Source: Anaerofustis stercorihominis (GTDB lineage: Bacteria > Bacillota > Clostridia > Eubacteriales > Anaerofustaceae). Taken from it: a stretch of DNA of 43,469 nucleotides. The stretch's first letter is position 1. Each line of letters opens with the position of its first letter. Positions 1 to 7,536 of the stretch are shown one piece after another. The notes under the pieces are model-generated. The model made no database searches. It saw only the letters and a list, made by a program, of their open reading frames with translations, and was not told where the DNA came from. Made by a program: the position numbers and the translations under genes. Location: positions 1 through 43,469 of the forward strand of contig NZ_SPHL01000015.1 in the NCBI RefSeq assembly GCF_005844425.1, written 5' to 3'.

Positions 1-75
1 TATAATATCATTTTTTGAGCTTTGTAAATTGAATGTATAAATATGCTTTTGATTTTCTTTTCTTTTTGTAATCAT
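1..75 (-). CDS. 5' fragment of an unidentified protein
   Basis: A minus-strand reading frame starts with ATG at 75-73 and stays open for 25 codons to the window edge (begins MITKRKENQKHIYTF). A purine-rich GGGGG stretch lies about 8 nt upstream (86-82), and a TATAAT box reads on the minus strand at 122-117. The gene would be divergent from rbgA. The fragment is basic and polar and I do not recognise it. The start signals rather than the protein support it, so it could still be chance. Confidence 0.42.
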   Translation of the reverse strand, partial: MITKRKENQKHIYTFNLQSSKNDII

Positions 76-116
76 TTCCCTGCCCCCTTTGTTTCCATGA
101 ACATATTGTTTTCTTT

Positions 117-237
117 ATTATATACAAAAACTTGAGATTTTTTTTGTCGAATAATTGATATATTTTTGACAAATGATTATCTTTCAAGAATAAAATCAAT
201 AAAAAGCTTGTTTTTGTTTTTATTTTTCCTTTATAAT
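117..237. promoter_or_regulatory. divergent promoter region upstream of rbgA
   Basis: Minus strand: TATAAT at 122-117 for the leftward gene. Plus strand: TTGTTT at 208-213, 18 bp, TATAAT at 232-237, then a GAGAGG ribosome site before rbgA at 287. A second plus-strand candidate is TTGACA at 166-171, but its TAAAAT (191-196) is 19 bp away. The rest of 1-286 holds no other convincing gene. Confidence 0.45.
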
Positions 238-286
238 AAAATAATTCAATAAAAATATATGTAAAATTTAACATGAGAGGTTATTT

Positions 287-1114
287 ATGAATATTCAATG
301 GTATCCGGGGCATATGGCAAAAGCTACAAGACTAATAAAGGAAGATTTAAAGAATGTAGATATTGTTGTAAAATTACTGGATTCAAGAGCTGTTATAAGA
401 AGTGAAAATAATGATTTTAATAAAATATTAAATCAGAAAAAATTTATAAGAGTATATAACAAATGTGACTTGGCTGATGAAAAGGAAACTATAGAGTGGC
501 AAAATTATTTTAAAGAAAAGGGTGAGGATGTTTTCTTTATAGATTCTATGAGTAGAAAAGGAATAAATGAAGTTTTATCTTACTTAAATAATATTAAATC
601 AACATTTAGAGCAAATAGAGAAGTAAGAGCCATGGTAGTGGGGATTCCAAATGTGGGTAAGTCGATGTTTATTAATTCAATAACAAAAAAATCCAACGCA
701 AAGACAGGGAATAGACCTGGGGTGACACTTTCAAAACAATGGATAAAGGTAAAAGGAGAAGTTTATCTATTGGATACACCGGGAGTTCTTCCTCCAAAAT
801 TTGAAAATTTGGAAGATGGGGTGTGTCTTGCTTCTATTGGTTCTGTAAAAGATACAATTTTGGATAGAGAAGAATTATGTCTTAAACTTATTGAATTTTT
901 AGTTGAAAGATATCCAGATAAATTAAAAGAAAGATACAAACTTGAAAGTGTTGAAAAAATGCCTATAGAAGTTTATGAAGATATAGGTAAAAAAAGAGGC
1001 TTCTTATTAAAAGGCGGGGAAATTGATTATTTAAGAACTGCCGTTACGGTTTTAGATGAATTTAAAAACGGTCTTATTGGTAAAATTTCTTTTGACAGGG
1101 TTTGTGATTTATAG
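287..1114 (+). CDS. rbgA: ribosome biogenesis GTPase RbgA (YlqF)
   Basis: Circularly permuted GTPase of 275 residues. Visible motifs in permuted order are NKCD (G4, residues 58-61), GIPNVGKS (G1/P-loop, 119-126), the Thr of GVTLSKQW (G2) and DTPG (G3, 163-166). The N-terminal WYPGHMAKA sequence is typical of the YlqF/RbgA family. RbgA drives a late step of 50S subunit assembly. The C-terminal 100 residues match the length of the ANTAR-like RNA-binding tail in the Bacillus protein. It is followed after 9 bp by the RNase HII gene, an order common in Firmicutes (ylqF-rnhB), so the two are very likely co-transcribed. Confidence 0.95.
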   Translation: MNIQWYPGHMAKATRLIKEDLKNVDIVVKLLDSRAVIRSENNDFNKILNQKKFIRVYNKCDLADEKETIEWQNYFKEKGEDVFFIDSMSRKGINEVLSYLNNIKSTFRANREVRAMVVGIPNVGKSMFINSITKKSNAKTGNRPGVTLSKQWIKVKGEVYLLDTPGVLPPKFENLEDGVCLASIGSVKDTILDREELCLKLIEFLVERYPDKLKERYKLESVEKMPIEVYEDIGKKRGFLLKGGEIDYLRTAVTVLDEFKNGLIGKISFDRVCDL

Positions 1115-1123
1115 GAGTAAAAA

Positions 1124-2260
1124 ATGATAGATGTTAAAAATACAAAAGTCAGTGAATTAAGAAAAATCATAAATGAGATAAATGTTGAAGAATATGAAGA
1201 ATATATTGAATTATTCAAATCTGATGGAAGAAGAGAAGTTGAAAAGTTTGCTTTAAGGCTTCAAAAAAAATTAGATCAATATAATAAAGAGTTACAAAGA
1301 CTTGAAAATATTAAAGAGTACGAAAATAGTCTTTATGATAAAGGTTATAAGCTTATTGCCGGTATAGACGAAGTTGGTAGAGGCCCTTTAGCTGGACCTG
1401 TTGTTACTGCTGCCGTTATTCTTCCAAAAGACAGCAAAATAATGTATATGAATGATTCAAAAGCCTTAAGCTCGCAAAAGAGAGAAGAAATAGCTTTAAA
1501 GATAAAAGAAGAAGCAATAAGTTATGCTTATGGAATAGTTGATAATAATGAAATAGATAGAATTAATATTTTAAATGCAACTAAAAAAGCTATGCTTGAA
1601 GCTGTAAATAAATTAAGTGAAAAACCGGATATGATTTTAATAGATGCTGTTCATTTAGATACTAATATAAAACAGAAGTCTTTTATAAAAGGGGATGCAA
1701 ATATTTATTCGATATCAGCTGCAAGCATTATTGCAAAAGTTCATAGGGATCATATGATGGATGAATATGCAAAGGAATATCCGGAATATGGCTTTGAAAA
1801 GAATAAAGGTTATGGAACTTTTGACCATGTTGAAGCCATAAGAAATATTGGTCTTTGTCCTATTCATAGAAAAACTTTTACCGAAAATATAATAGACAGC
1901 AGGGTAAAACAAGGCAGAAATTATGAAAAAGTTGTTATGAATTATTTGGTTAAACATGGATACAGTATTTTAAATAAAAATTATAAATGTAAATATGGTG
2001 AAATTGATATAATAGTTAGAAAAGATAATTTAATTGCTTTTGTAGAAGTAAAAGGACGTCATAAAAATATTATAGCACCTAAAAGTTATGTGGATGAAGA
2101 AAAAAGAAAAAGAATAATAGACAGTGCAAAACAATATTTAAAAGAAAAGAGTTTAAATGATAAGTTTAAAATTCGTTTTGATGTAGTAGAAATAACTGAT
2201 AAATCAAGAGGAACTTTTGATGTTAAAGTTATAGAAGATGCATTTAGAGAAAATAAATAG
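1124..2260 (+). CDS. rnhB: ribonuclease HII fused to a YraN/UPF0102 nuclease-like domain
   Basis: A 378-residue protein. Residues 1-70 resemble the N-terminal extension of Firmicute RNase HII. Residues about 75-258 are the catalytic domain with GIDEVGRGPLAGP (acidic D82, E83), LIDAVHL (D174) and the SIIAKVHRD region (D209). RNase HII nicks RNA-DNA hybrids and removes misincorporated ribonucleotides. From about residue 265 the chain continues, without a stop or new start, into a complete YraN/UPF0102 domain with NYEKVVMNYL, YGEIDII (E293, D295) and VEVKGR, the signature of the restriction-endonuclease-like fold. In many genomes rnhB and yraN are separate neighbouring genes; here they form one ORF. 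The YraN half has no established function. Confidence 0.93.
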   Translation: MIDVKNTKVSELRKIINEINVEEYEEYIELFKSDGRREVEKFALRLQKKLDQYNKELQRLENIKEYENSLYDKGYKLIAGIDEVGRGPLAGPVVTAAVILPKDSKIMYMNDSKALSSQKREEIALKIKEEAISYAYGIVDNNEIDRINILNATKKAMLEAVNKLSEKPDMILIDAVHLDTNIKQKSFIKGDANIYSISAASIIAKVHRDHMMDEYAKEYPEYGFEKNKGYGTFDHVEAIRNIGLCPIHRKTFTENIIDSRVKQGRNYEKVVMNYLVKHGYSILNKNYKCKYGEIDIIVRKDNLIAFVEVKGRHKNIIAPKSYVDEEKRKRIIDSAKQYLKEKSLNDKFKIRFDVVEITDKSRGTFDVKVIEDAFRENK

Positions 2261-2281
2261 TATATTATTGTCTGAAAACTT

Positions 2282-2328
2282 AATACTTTTCAAAATATTT
2301 AGAATATTATTGAAAAGTATTTTTTTTT
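2282..2328 (+). terminator. intrinsic terminator after rnhB
   Basis: The 12-bp arms AATACTTTTCAA (2282-2293) and TTGAAAAGTATT (2310-2321) are followed by a run of T to 2328. The 16-nt loop is itself a near-palindrome (AATATTTAGAATATT, 2294-2308) resembling a CodY box. Confidence 0.85.
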
Positions 2329-2348
2329 AGTGTAATATGGTAATAGTA

Positions 2349-2354
2349 TATAAT
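2349..2354 (+). promoter_or_regulatory. probable codY promoter -10 box
   Basis: TATAAT lies 16 bp upstream of the codY start and only a few bases from its AGGAGG site (2357-2362), so the 5' UTR would be very short. The -35 region (about 2326-2331) is poor, so the assignment rests on the -10 alone. Confidence 0.45.
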
Positions 2355-2370
2355 TTAGGAGGACATTTTT

Positions 2371-3141
2371 ATGGAATCGATTTTGCTCGATAGAATAAGA
2401 AAGTTAAATGAGATATTAAAACTTACAGCCGTTGAAGTAGTATCTTTTGAAGAGTTAACAAATGAGTTGAGTAAAATTTTGAAGGTAAATGTATACATAT
2501 CCGAAAATGACGGAACAATTCTTGCTTATTCAACAAGTGACAGGTTTAAATGTGACTTGACTTACTATCCTAATGAAGAAGCTCATTTTCCTCAAAATTT
2601 TACAGAGAAATTACTTTCTTATACAGACACAGTAGAAAATATATATGAAGAAAGTCCTATTTGTACTTTTGGAAGCCAAGGACCTTGTGTTTATAAAGAT
2701 AGATATATGACTATAGTACCAATAAACGGTTTAGGAGAAAGAATCGGAACGTTATTATTCAGCAAATATGGCGGAAAGTTTGATGATGATGAGATTATAT
2801 TATGTGAATATTCTGCTGCCATAGTTGTTATGGAACTTTTAAGATATATTCAAGATCAAAGGAAGAAAAGCAGTGCTGATATAGCGGCTGCGAAAATGGC
2901 CCTTTCAACTTTATCATACTCTGAAGTTGAAGCCGTAAAAATGATTTTTAAAGAAGTTGAAAACGAAGGACTCGTTGTTGCAAGCAAAATTGCCACAGAA
3001 GCTCAAATTACAAGATCTGTTGTTTCAAATGCACTTAGAAAGCTTGAAAGTGCAGGTATCATAGAAACAAGATCTCTTGGTATGAAAGGAACGTTTATAA
3101 AAATAGTTAATCAAGAATTAAGAGCTCAATTAAATCAATAA
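2371..3141 (+). CDS. codY: global transcriptional repressor CodY
   Basis: 256 residues, the usual CodY length. The N-terminal GAF domain (about 1-155) senses branched-chain amino acids. The C-terminal winged helix (about 180-256) carries the conserved recognition region ASKIATEAQITRSVVSNALR and the wing LESAGIIETRSLGMKGTF. CodY, loaded with branched-chain amino acids and in many species GTP, represses nitrogen and amino-acid genes in rich conditions. A consensus-like box (2294-2308) sits just upstream, so autoregulation is possible. Another box lies at the gdhA promoter in this window. The gene stands alone, between terminators. Confidence 0.96.
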   Translation: MESILLDRIRKLNEILKLTAVEVVSFEELTNELSKILKVNVYISENDGTILAYSTSDRFKCDLTYYPNEEAHFPQNFTEKLLSYTDTVENIYEESPICTFGSQGPCVYKDRYMTIVPINGLGERIGTLLFSKYGGKFDDDEIILCEYSAAIVVMELLRYIQDQRKKSSADIAAAKMALSTLSYSEVEAVKMIFKEVENEGLVVASKIATEAQITRSVVSNALRKLESAGIIETRSLGMKGTFIKIVNQELRAQLNQ

Positions 3142-3166
3142 GACACTCCTTCGAGTGTCTTATTTT
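3137..3166. terminator. bidirectional terminator between codY and the PTS operon
   Basis: A 12-bp perfect stem, AATAAGACACTC (3137-3148) and GAGTGTCTTATT (3153-3164), with a 4-nt loop CTTC, is flanked by T/A runs on both sides. It overlaps the codY stop codon and abuts the stop of the convergent IIC gene, so it serves both. Confidence 0.88.
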
Positions 3167-4415
3167 ATACAAATAATGATGTTATTTTTACTATAACCCA
3201 TGCTATGAATTCTCCACCTCCGCTTAATGCCGATACTGACTGTGAACCTGTTTCTACCAAACCACTTGCTTGTCCGACAGAAGTAAATAAAGGAGCTAAG
3301 TCTGTAGCTATATATAGCATTCCTATAATGACAATTATGCCTATAACCAAAGATCTAAAAGAATTTCTTCTTGCCGCCAATACAGCAGGTGCCATAAAAT
3401 ATGTAAGAGAAGGTAAATCAGTAAAAGGAAGCAATTTGTTTCCCGGTAAAATTACCGCCAATATTAGCGTTATCGGAACCATTACCATTGCAATTGTGAT
3501 TATTTCTTTGTCTCCTAAAAGTATTGCCATATCCATACCTATATTAACTTTTCTGCCTGGGAATTTTTTGCTCATGAATGACTGTGCAGCATTTGAAAGA
3601 GGGCTTAGTCCTTCCATTAAAATTTTTACCATTCTAGGTAATAAGAACATTACAGCTCCCATGCCTACTCCTGACATTAAAGCAGCTTCCCATCCTTGAC
3701 CGGAAATCAGAGTCAATATAAATCCGAGTATAAAACCTAAGAATATCGGTTCGCCTAGGAAAGAAATTTTAGGGTTTAGTTTAGTCAAACTGAAATGGAC
3801 TTTATTTATTCCTGGTATTTTTTCTATTAATTTATCAATACCCATGCATATATATAACACTACGGGGAAAGATTGAGTTGTTATGGTTACACCAGGATAT
3901 CCCAAAAAATCTTTTATCCTTTCTGCATGTTTGTCTGCGAGTAAAAGTACTATTCCTCCATATAAGCCTCCGGCAATACATCCCATTACGAAATTACCTG
4001 TAAGAGCATATACTAAAGCTCCTCCCATAATAAAATGCCAGAAATTCCAAAGGTCAACATTTAATGTATCTGTTAATTTAAAAATCATCATTAATATATT
4101 TATTGCAATTAAAATTACGAAAAGAGCAACAACTAAACTTCCGTTGCTGAATGCTATGCCTGAAGATACAGGCCATCCCATATCATATGTATCAAGTGCT
4201 AAATGCCAATTTTTTTGTAAGCCTTCAATTATAGGTGTTAAATACGTTCCCATTGTCCCCGTAACCAAATTTATACCTATAAATCCTACACCAACCGTAA
4301 GCCCGGCTCTTAAAGCTTTAATTGGTTTCATTTTTACTATAATTCCTATTATAAATATTATTATAGGCATCATTACAGATGCGCCTAAATCTAATATTGT
4401 TTGAATTATTTCCAT
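3165..4415 (-). CDS. PTS galactitol-family transporter, EIIC membrane subunit
   Basis: A 416-residue polytopic membrane protein with about ten hydrophobic segments. It matches the galactitol (Gat/SgcC) EIIC family in length and in the repeated glycine-rich segments (for example GLTVGVGFIGINL and the FIMGGALVYALTGNFVMGCIAGGLYGG region). EIIC forms the channel that carries the sugar alcohol while IIB phosphorylates it. It is the last gene of a four-gene minus-strand operon (regulator, IIA, IIB, IIC) with 14-15 bp gaps. The start has an AAAAGGAG site. Substrate cannot be read from sequence; the neighbours argue for a polyol rather than ordinary galactitol use. Confidence 0.9.
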   Translation of the reverse strand: MEIIQTILDLGASVMMPIIIFIIGIIVKMKPIKALRAGLTVGVGFIGINLVTGTMGTYLTPIIEGLQKNWHLALDTYDMGWPVSSGIAFSNGSLVVALFVILIAINILMMIFKLTDTLNVDLWNFWHFIMGGALVYALTGNFVMGCIAGGLYGGIVLLLADKHAERIKDFLGYPGVTITTQSFPVVLYICMGIDKLIEKIPGINKVHFSLTKLNPKISFLGEPIFLGFILGFILTLISGQGWEAALMSGVGMGAVMFLLPRMVKILMEGLSPLSNAAQSFMSKKFPGRKVNIGMDMAILLGDKEIITIAMVMVPITLILAVILPGNKLLPFTDLPSLTYFMAPAVLAARRNSFRSLVIGIIVIIGMLYIATDLAPLFTSVGQASGLVETGSQSVSALSGGGEFIAWVIVKITSLFV

Positions 4416-4429
4416 GTTTTTTCTCCTTT

Positions 4430-4729
4430 TTATTTTCTTTGTTTTAAAGTTTCTGCAATTTTTTCATAAAGTTGTTCTGTGTTTAGGTTCATTAAAATCG
4501 GTACTGCATCAAAAGTCGGAATTTCTTTTGTTTCTACACTGTCAATCGGAGTTGTATGAATGATTATATCCGGAGGATTGTTTTGTATAAGTCCGCCGGC
4601 TTCCGAAACGTTGGCTTCCTGTATGTTTACGTCATTTATTCCGAGCTCTTCAAGACCGTCTTTTAAACGCTGCGCTACTAGTGTTGATGTTGCGATTCCG
4701 CTGCCGCAGATAGATAGAATATTGTACAT
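4430..4729 (-). CDS. PTS galactitol-family EIIB subunit
   Basis: A 99-residue cytoplasmic phosphocarrier. The phosphorylated cysteine is C8 in the P-loop-like sequence ICGSGIATSTLVA, typical of the Gat/lactose-like IIB fold. It takes phosphate from IIA and gives it to the substrate bound by EIIC. It lies 14 bp upstream of the IIC gene and 15 bp downstream of IIA. The length is normal for a free-standing GatB-type subunit and no key residue is missing. Confidence 0.92.
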   Translation of the reverse strand: MYNILSICGSGIATSTLVAQRLKDGLEELGINDVNIQEANVSEAGGLIQNNPPDIIIHTTPIDSVETKEIPTFDAVPILMNLNTEQLYEKIAETLKQRK

Positions 4730-4744
4730 TTCTTTACTCCTTTC

Positions 4745-5191
4745 TTATAAATATTTTTTTATGGCTGCAAGAATTTCATCTTTTGTTGCTGCCGTTGAAA
4801 GCATATTCATTGATTCTTTGTCCTGTGTTATAGAAATTACGTTTGAAAGCAAAGGTAATTGCTTTTTCCCGTCCGTAAAAACAAGTCCGAAAACGTACTT
4901 TACCTGTACGGTTTCTTTTGGATTAGCCATTTCTTTAAAAGGGACGGATTCTTTTAATTGAAAAACGATTATACACGGTTTTATTACATGCTTGGGATCT
5001 GTATGTGGTATTGCAATTGACCACGGTTTTATAGGAAGACCTGTAGGACTCAATTCTTCTCTTTCTAAAAGGGCTTCTACATAACTTTTTTTTACATATC
5101 CTTTTTTATAAAGTATATTACCTATTTGAGTTAAAATATCTTGGTAATTTTTTCCTTTTACATTAAGATAAATATTTTTTTCGTCAATCAT
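4745..5191 (-). CDS. PTS galactitol/fructose-type EIIA subunit
   Basis: A 148-residue protein of the mannitol/fructose IIA superfamily (PTS_EIIA_2). The active-site histidine is H63 in SIAIPHTDPKH, and the preceding EREELSPTGLP segment is typical of the family. It accepts phosphate from HPr and passes it to C8 of the IIB protein. A second, related IIA domain forms the C-terminus of the regulator encoded immediately upstream, so the locus carries one IIA for transport and one as a sensor. Confidence 0.92.
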   Translation of the reverse strand: MIDEKNIYLNVKGKNYQDILTQIGNILYKKGYVKKSYVEALLEREELSPTGLPIKPWSIAIPHTDPKHVIKPCIIVFQLKESVPFKEMANPKETVQVKYVFGLVFTDGKKQLPLLSNVISITQDKESMNMLSTAATKDEILAAIKKYL

Positions 5192-5205
5192 TTTTTGTTC
5201 CTTTC

Positions 5206-7197
5206 TTAAATGAATTTTTGTGTACTACATATAAATTCTTTATACGTTTTTGAATTTATAAGAATATCAATATTGTTTTTATCTTTTGTTAAATTATTTA
5301 TAAATTTGAAAAAGTTTCGTATAAATGTTTTTTCATCTTTTTTTATAGCTAAAACAAATATCATTTTTACTTTAAAATCTCCCCATATAATCGATTGCGG
5401 GGTAGTTATAACTCCAATTTTTGTTTCGTTGGAACATGCTCTTATGGGATGGGGGATTGCTATAATTCCGTCTATCACGGTATTGGATAGTTTTTCTCTT
5501 TCGATAAGTTTGTTTAAAAAATCATTTTGTACATATCCCTTAAGATACATTGCATTTGAAATTAAAGATAAAGCGTCATTTTTAGTTTTTATATTTAAAT
5601 TTGGGAAGAACAAATCTTTTTCAAATTTGTTTAAAATATTGCTGTTGTCGTTTGAATTTTGAGATTTTAAATAAATTTTTTCATTTGCCGTTTCTTCAAT
5701 TAATTCCGCAAGTTTTTGTTGTTCTTCATTTGATAAAACCAAGCCTATTTGCATATACTTTATATTTTTTTTGTCAATTAACTCTTTTTCGACCTTACAT
5801 GTTGATAAAATCAAATCAGATTCTTCCTGTAAGGCTTCTTGTATTTTATAAACGGGATAATGTCCTATAATTTCTATGTTTGATGAAAATATATTTTTTA
5901 GATTTGATATTAATAAATTTGTATAACTTGTTTTTAAATGCGATATTATTATTGTTTTTACTCCGCTTTCACCGTAATGAAGTTTCATTCTTTCGATTGC
6001 AGCCGCTATATGAGCGGCTATATAACTTAATTCACTTTCATTTAATGTTATGTTTAAAACTTTTTTAAATATTTCATATATGTGTAAAGAGAGTTCGAAT
6101 ATGAATGTATATTGTTTTTTTATTATTTCCAATATAGGACTTTCCGCTAATTGCTGATATTTTACTCTGTTAATTAAAGCTTGAATATGAAAAGCAAGTC
6201 CCGTAAACAATTCATCATCGGTACTTAAATCCAAATTATAGTCATTTTTTATGTTTAGTATTAAAGATTCCACTATTTCTATTATTTGTTTTGAGCATTC
6301 TTTTTTTGTTTCACCTGTACTTTTTTCCGTCGGATTAAGTAAATTGACAAATGATAATTTTATTGCTATCTGACATATTTCATTTTGTTTGTATTCGTTT
6401 GTTTCGATTTCTTTTCCTATAGTTTTTTCATAAATGTCATTTGATGCTTCATAAAGTTTGTCGTTTTCCTGTTTTTGCTTATCATTTATTGAAATTATTT
6501 TTTTGTTTAAATTAAGGCGTATCTGTGCAATAATGATGTATACTGATATATCTGCTATTGCGCTGTCATCTAAATTTAAAGAATACTTTATTGCAATGGA
6601 TTCTATTATTTTTTTTGTTTCTTCAAAATCGTTGTTTGTGAAAAAATCGTTTGTAATAAATAAGTTTTGTTTTTTTGCATCGTATTTTAGCATTATTATT
6701 TCATTTAAAAGAAATCTCAGAGTTGTTTCATTTCCGATAAGTTCTATTCTGCTTTTTTTTCTTCTGATATCGATTGAAGGATAAATGCTTTTTATCATTT
6801 TTTTCATGTTTTGAATTTCTGTTTCAAGAGTTGTTCTGCTTATATACAATTTTTCTTCAAGTTCAAATAAATCGACACTGTTTTTTGAGCATAAAAGTAT
6901 TGTAATTATTTCATAAACTCTTTCATCTTTTTGTTTTTTATATCCTTCATATTGTGAAAGGATGTTATTTAATAATTCTTTATTTTTAGATTCAAGTTTA
7001 TATCCTTTTCCTCGTTTGGAAATAATCTGACAATTATATTGTTCTAAAATGTAATTTAAAATGCCTATATCATTTCTTACGGTTCTGTCGGAAATTCCCA
7101 AGAATGTCGATAACTTTGTTCCCGATACATATTCTTCTGTTATTAAAAGGTATTTAAGCATTTTTCTTTGTCTTGGCGAACAGTAGAAAAGATTCAT
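5206..7197 (-). CDS. PRD-containing PTS-regulated transcriptional activator (LicR/MtlR type)
   Basis: A 663-residue modular regulator. It has an N-terminal winged HTH (RQRKMLKYL to ISDRTVRNDI), a second HTH-like segment, two PTS regulation domains with conserved His (GLAFHIQALINR and IAAHIAAAIERMK), a IIB-like domain (from VKTIIISHLKTS) and a C-terminal IIA domain with an intact active site (IIAIPHPIRACS). The frame extends upstream to 7293, but that extra part covers a promoter; ATG at 7197 has AGGAGG 8 nt upstream and is the real start. The IIB-like domain shows no cysteine at the phosphorylation position. It is first in the operon with IIA-IIB-IIC and divergent from the catabolic genes, which it probably also controls. 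Confidence 0.9.
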   Translation of the reverse strand: MNLFYCSPRQRKMLKYLLITEEYVSGTKLSTFLGISDRTVRNDIGILNYILEQYNCQIISKRGKGYKLESKNKELLNNILSQYEGYKKQKDERVYEIITILLCSKNSVDLFELEEKLYISRTTLETEIQNMKKMIKSIYPSIDIRRKKSRIELIGNETTLRFLLNEIIMLKYDAKKQNLFITNDFFTNNDFEETKKIIESIAIKYSLNLDDSAIADISVYIIIAQIRLNLNKKIISINDKQKQENDKLYEASNDIYEKTIGKEIETNEYKQNEICQIAIKLSFVNLLNPTEKSTGETKKECSKQIIEIVESLILNIKNDYNLDLSTDDELFTGLAFHIQALINRVKYQQLAESPILEIIKKQYTFIFELSLHIYEIFKKVLNITLNESELSYIAAHIAAAIERMKLHYGESGVKTIIISHLKTSYTNLLISNLKNIFSSNIEIIGHYPVYKIQEALQEESDLILSTCKVEKELIDKKNIKYMQIGLVLSNEEQQKLAELIEETANEKIYLKSQNSNDNSNILNKFEKDLFFPNLNIKTKNDALSLISNAMYLKGYVQNDFLNKLIEREKLSNTVIDGIIAIPHPIRACSNETKIGVITTPQSIIWGDFKVKMIFVLAIKKDEKTFIRNFFKFINNLTKDKNNIDILINSKTYKEFICSTQKFI

Positions 7198-7263
7198 TAG
7201 AAATACCTCCTTTCTCTTATCTTTAATTTGAAAAGTTTTGTTAATTTCTTTTGTTGTAAATTC

Positions 7264-7293
7264 ATTATACAGAATGCTCCTTTTTATTATCAA
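7264..7293 (-). promoter_or_regulatory. promoter of the regulator-PTS operon
   Basis: On the minus strand TTGATA (7293-7288), an 18-bp spacer and TATAAT (7269-7264) precede the regulator start at 7197. A dyad site (7302-7321) lies immediately upstream of the -35 box, a position suited to an activator. Confidence 0.72.
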
Positions 7294-7301
7294 ACTTATA
7301 A

Positions 7302-7321
7302 TTTCCGTTTACTTGCGGAAG
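7302..7321. promoter_or_regulatory. candidate operator, site 1
   Basis: TTTCCGTTTACTTGCGGAA (plus strand) contains a TTCCG/CGGAA dyad. It matches site 2 (7464-7445, minus strand) at 15 of 19 positions. It sits next to the -35 box of the regulator operon. Confidence 0.5.
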
Positions 7322-7444
7322 AAAATAGATTTTTTATTATTTTATTTTTAAATTGGGAAAAACCTTTGTTTAAATTTATATTTTTAATTTATTAATGTGC
7401 ATTAATAAAAATTATATAAAGATATTGTGAAATATTTTTGTTAA

Positions 7445-7464
7445 TTGCCGTATGTATACGGAAA
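7445..7464. promoter_or_regulatory. candidate operator, site 2
   Basis: Read on the minus strand this is TTTCCGTATACATACGGCA, with a perfect CCGTAT/ATACGG dyad at 7448-7461. It lies upstream of the dehydrogenase-aldolase genes. The poor plus-strand promoter candidate nearby (TATACT at 7497-7502) would suit activation. Confidence 0.5.
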
Positions 7465-7536
7465 TATTTGGTTTGTATTTTACTTTTATGTTGTTTTATA
7501 CTTTCTGCAGATTTAATAATACGGAGGTGAATTTTT

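Noticed and set aside
8-274. 88-codon minus-strand frame left of rbgA
   Set aside because: Its composition is that of AT-rich intergenic DNA and it has no ribosome site; the alternative start at 75 in another frame has better signals.
3205-4404. Long plus-strand frames opposite the EIIC gene
   Set aside because: They are antisense shadows of a membrane-protein gene with clear family features, and they lack start signals.
7198-7293. Longer N-terminus for the PRD regulator
   Set aside because: The extra 32 codons span the -35/-10 promoter; the ATG at 7197 has an ideal AGGAGG.
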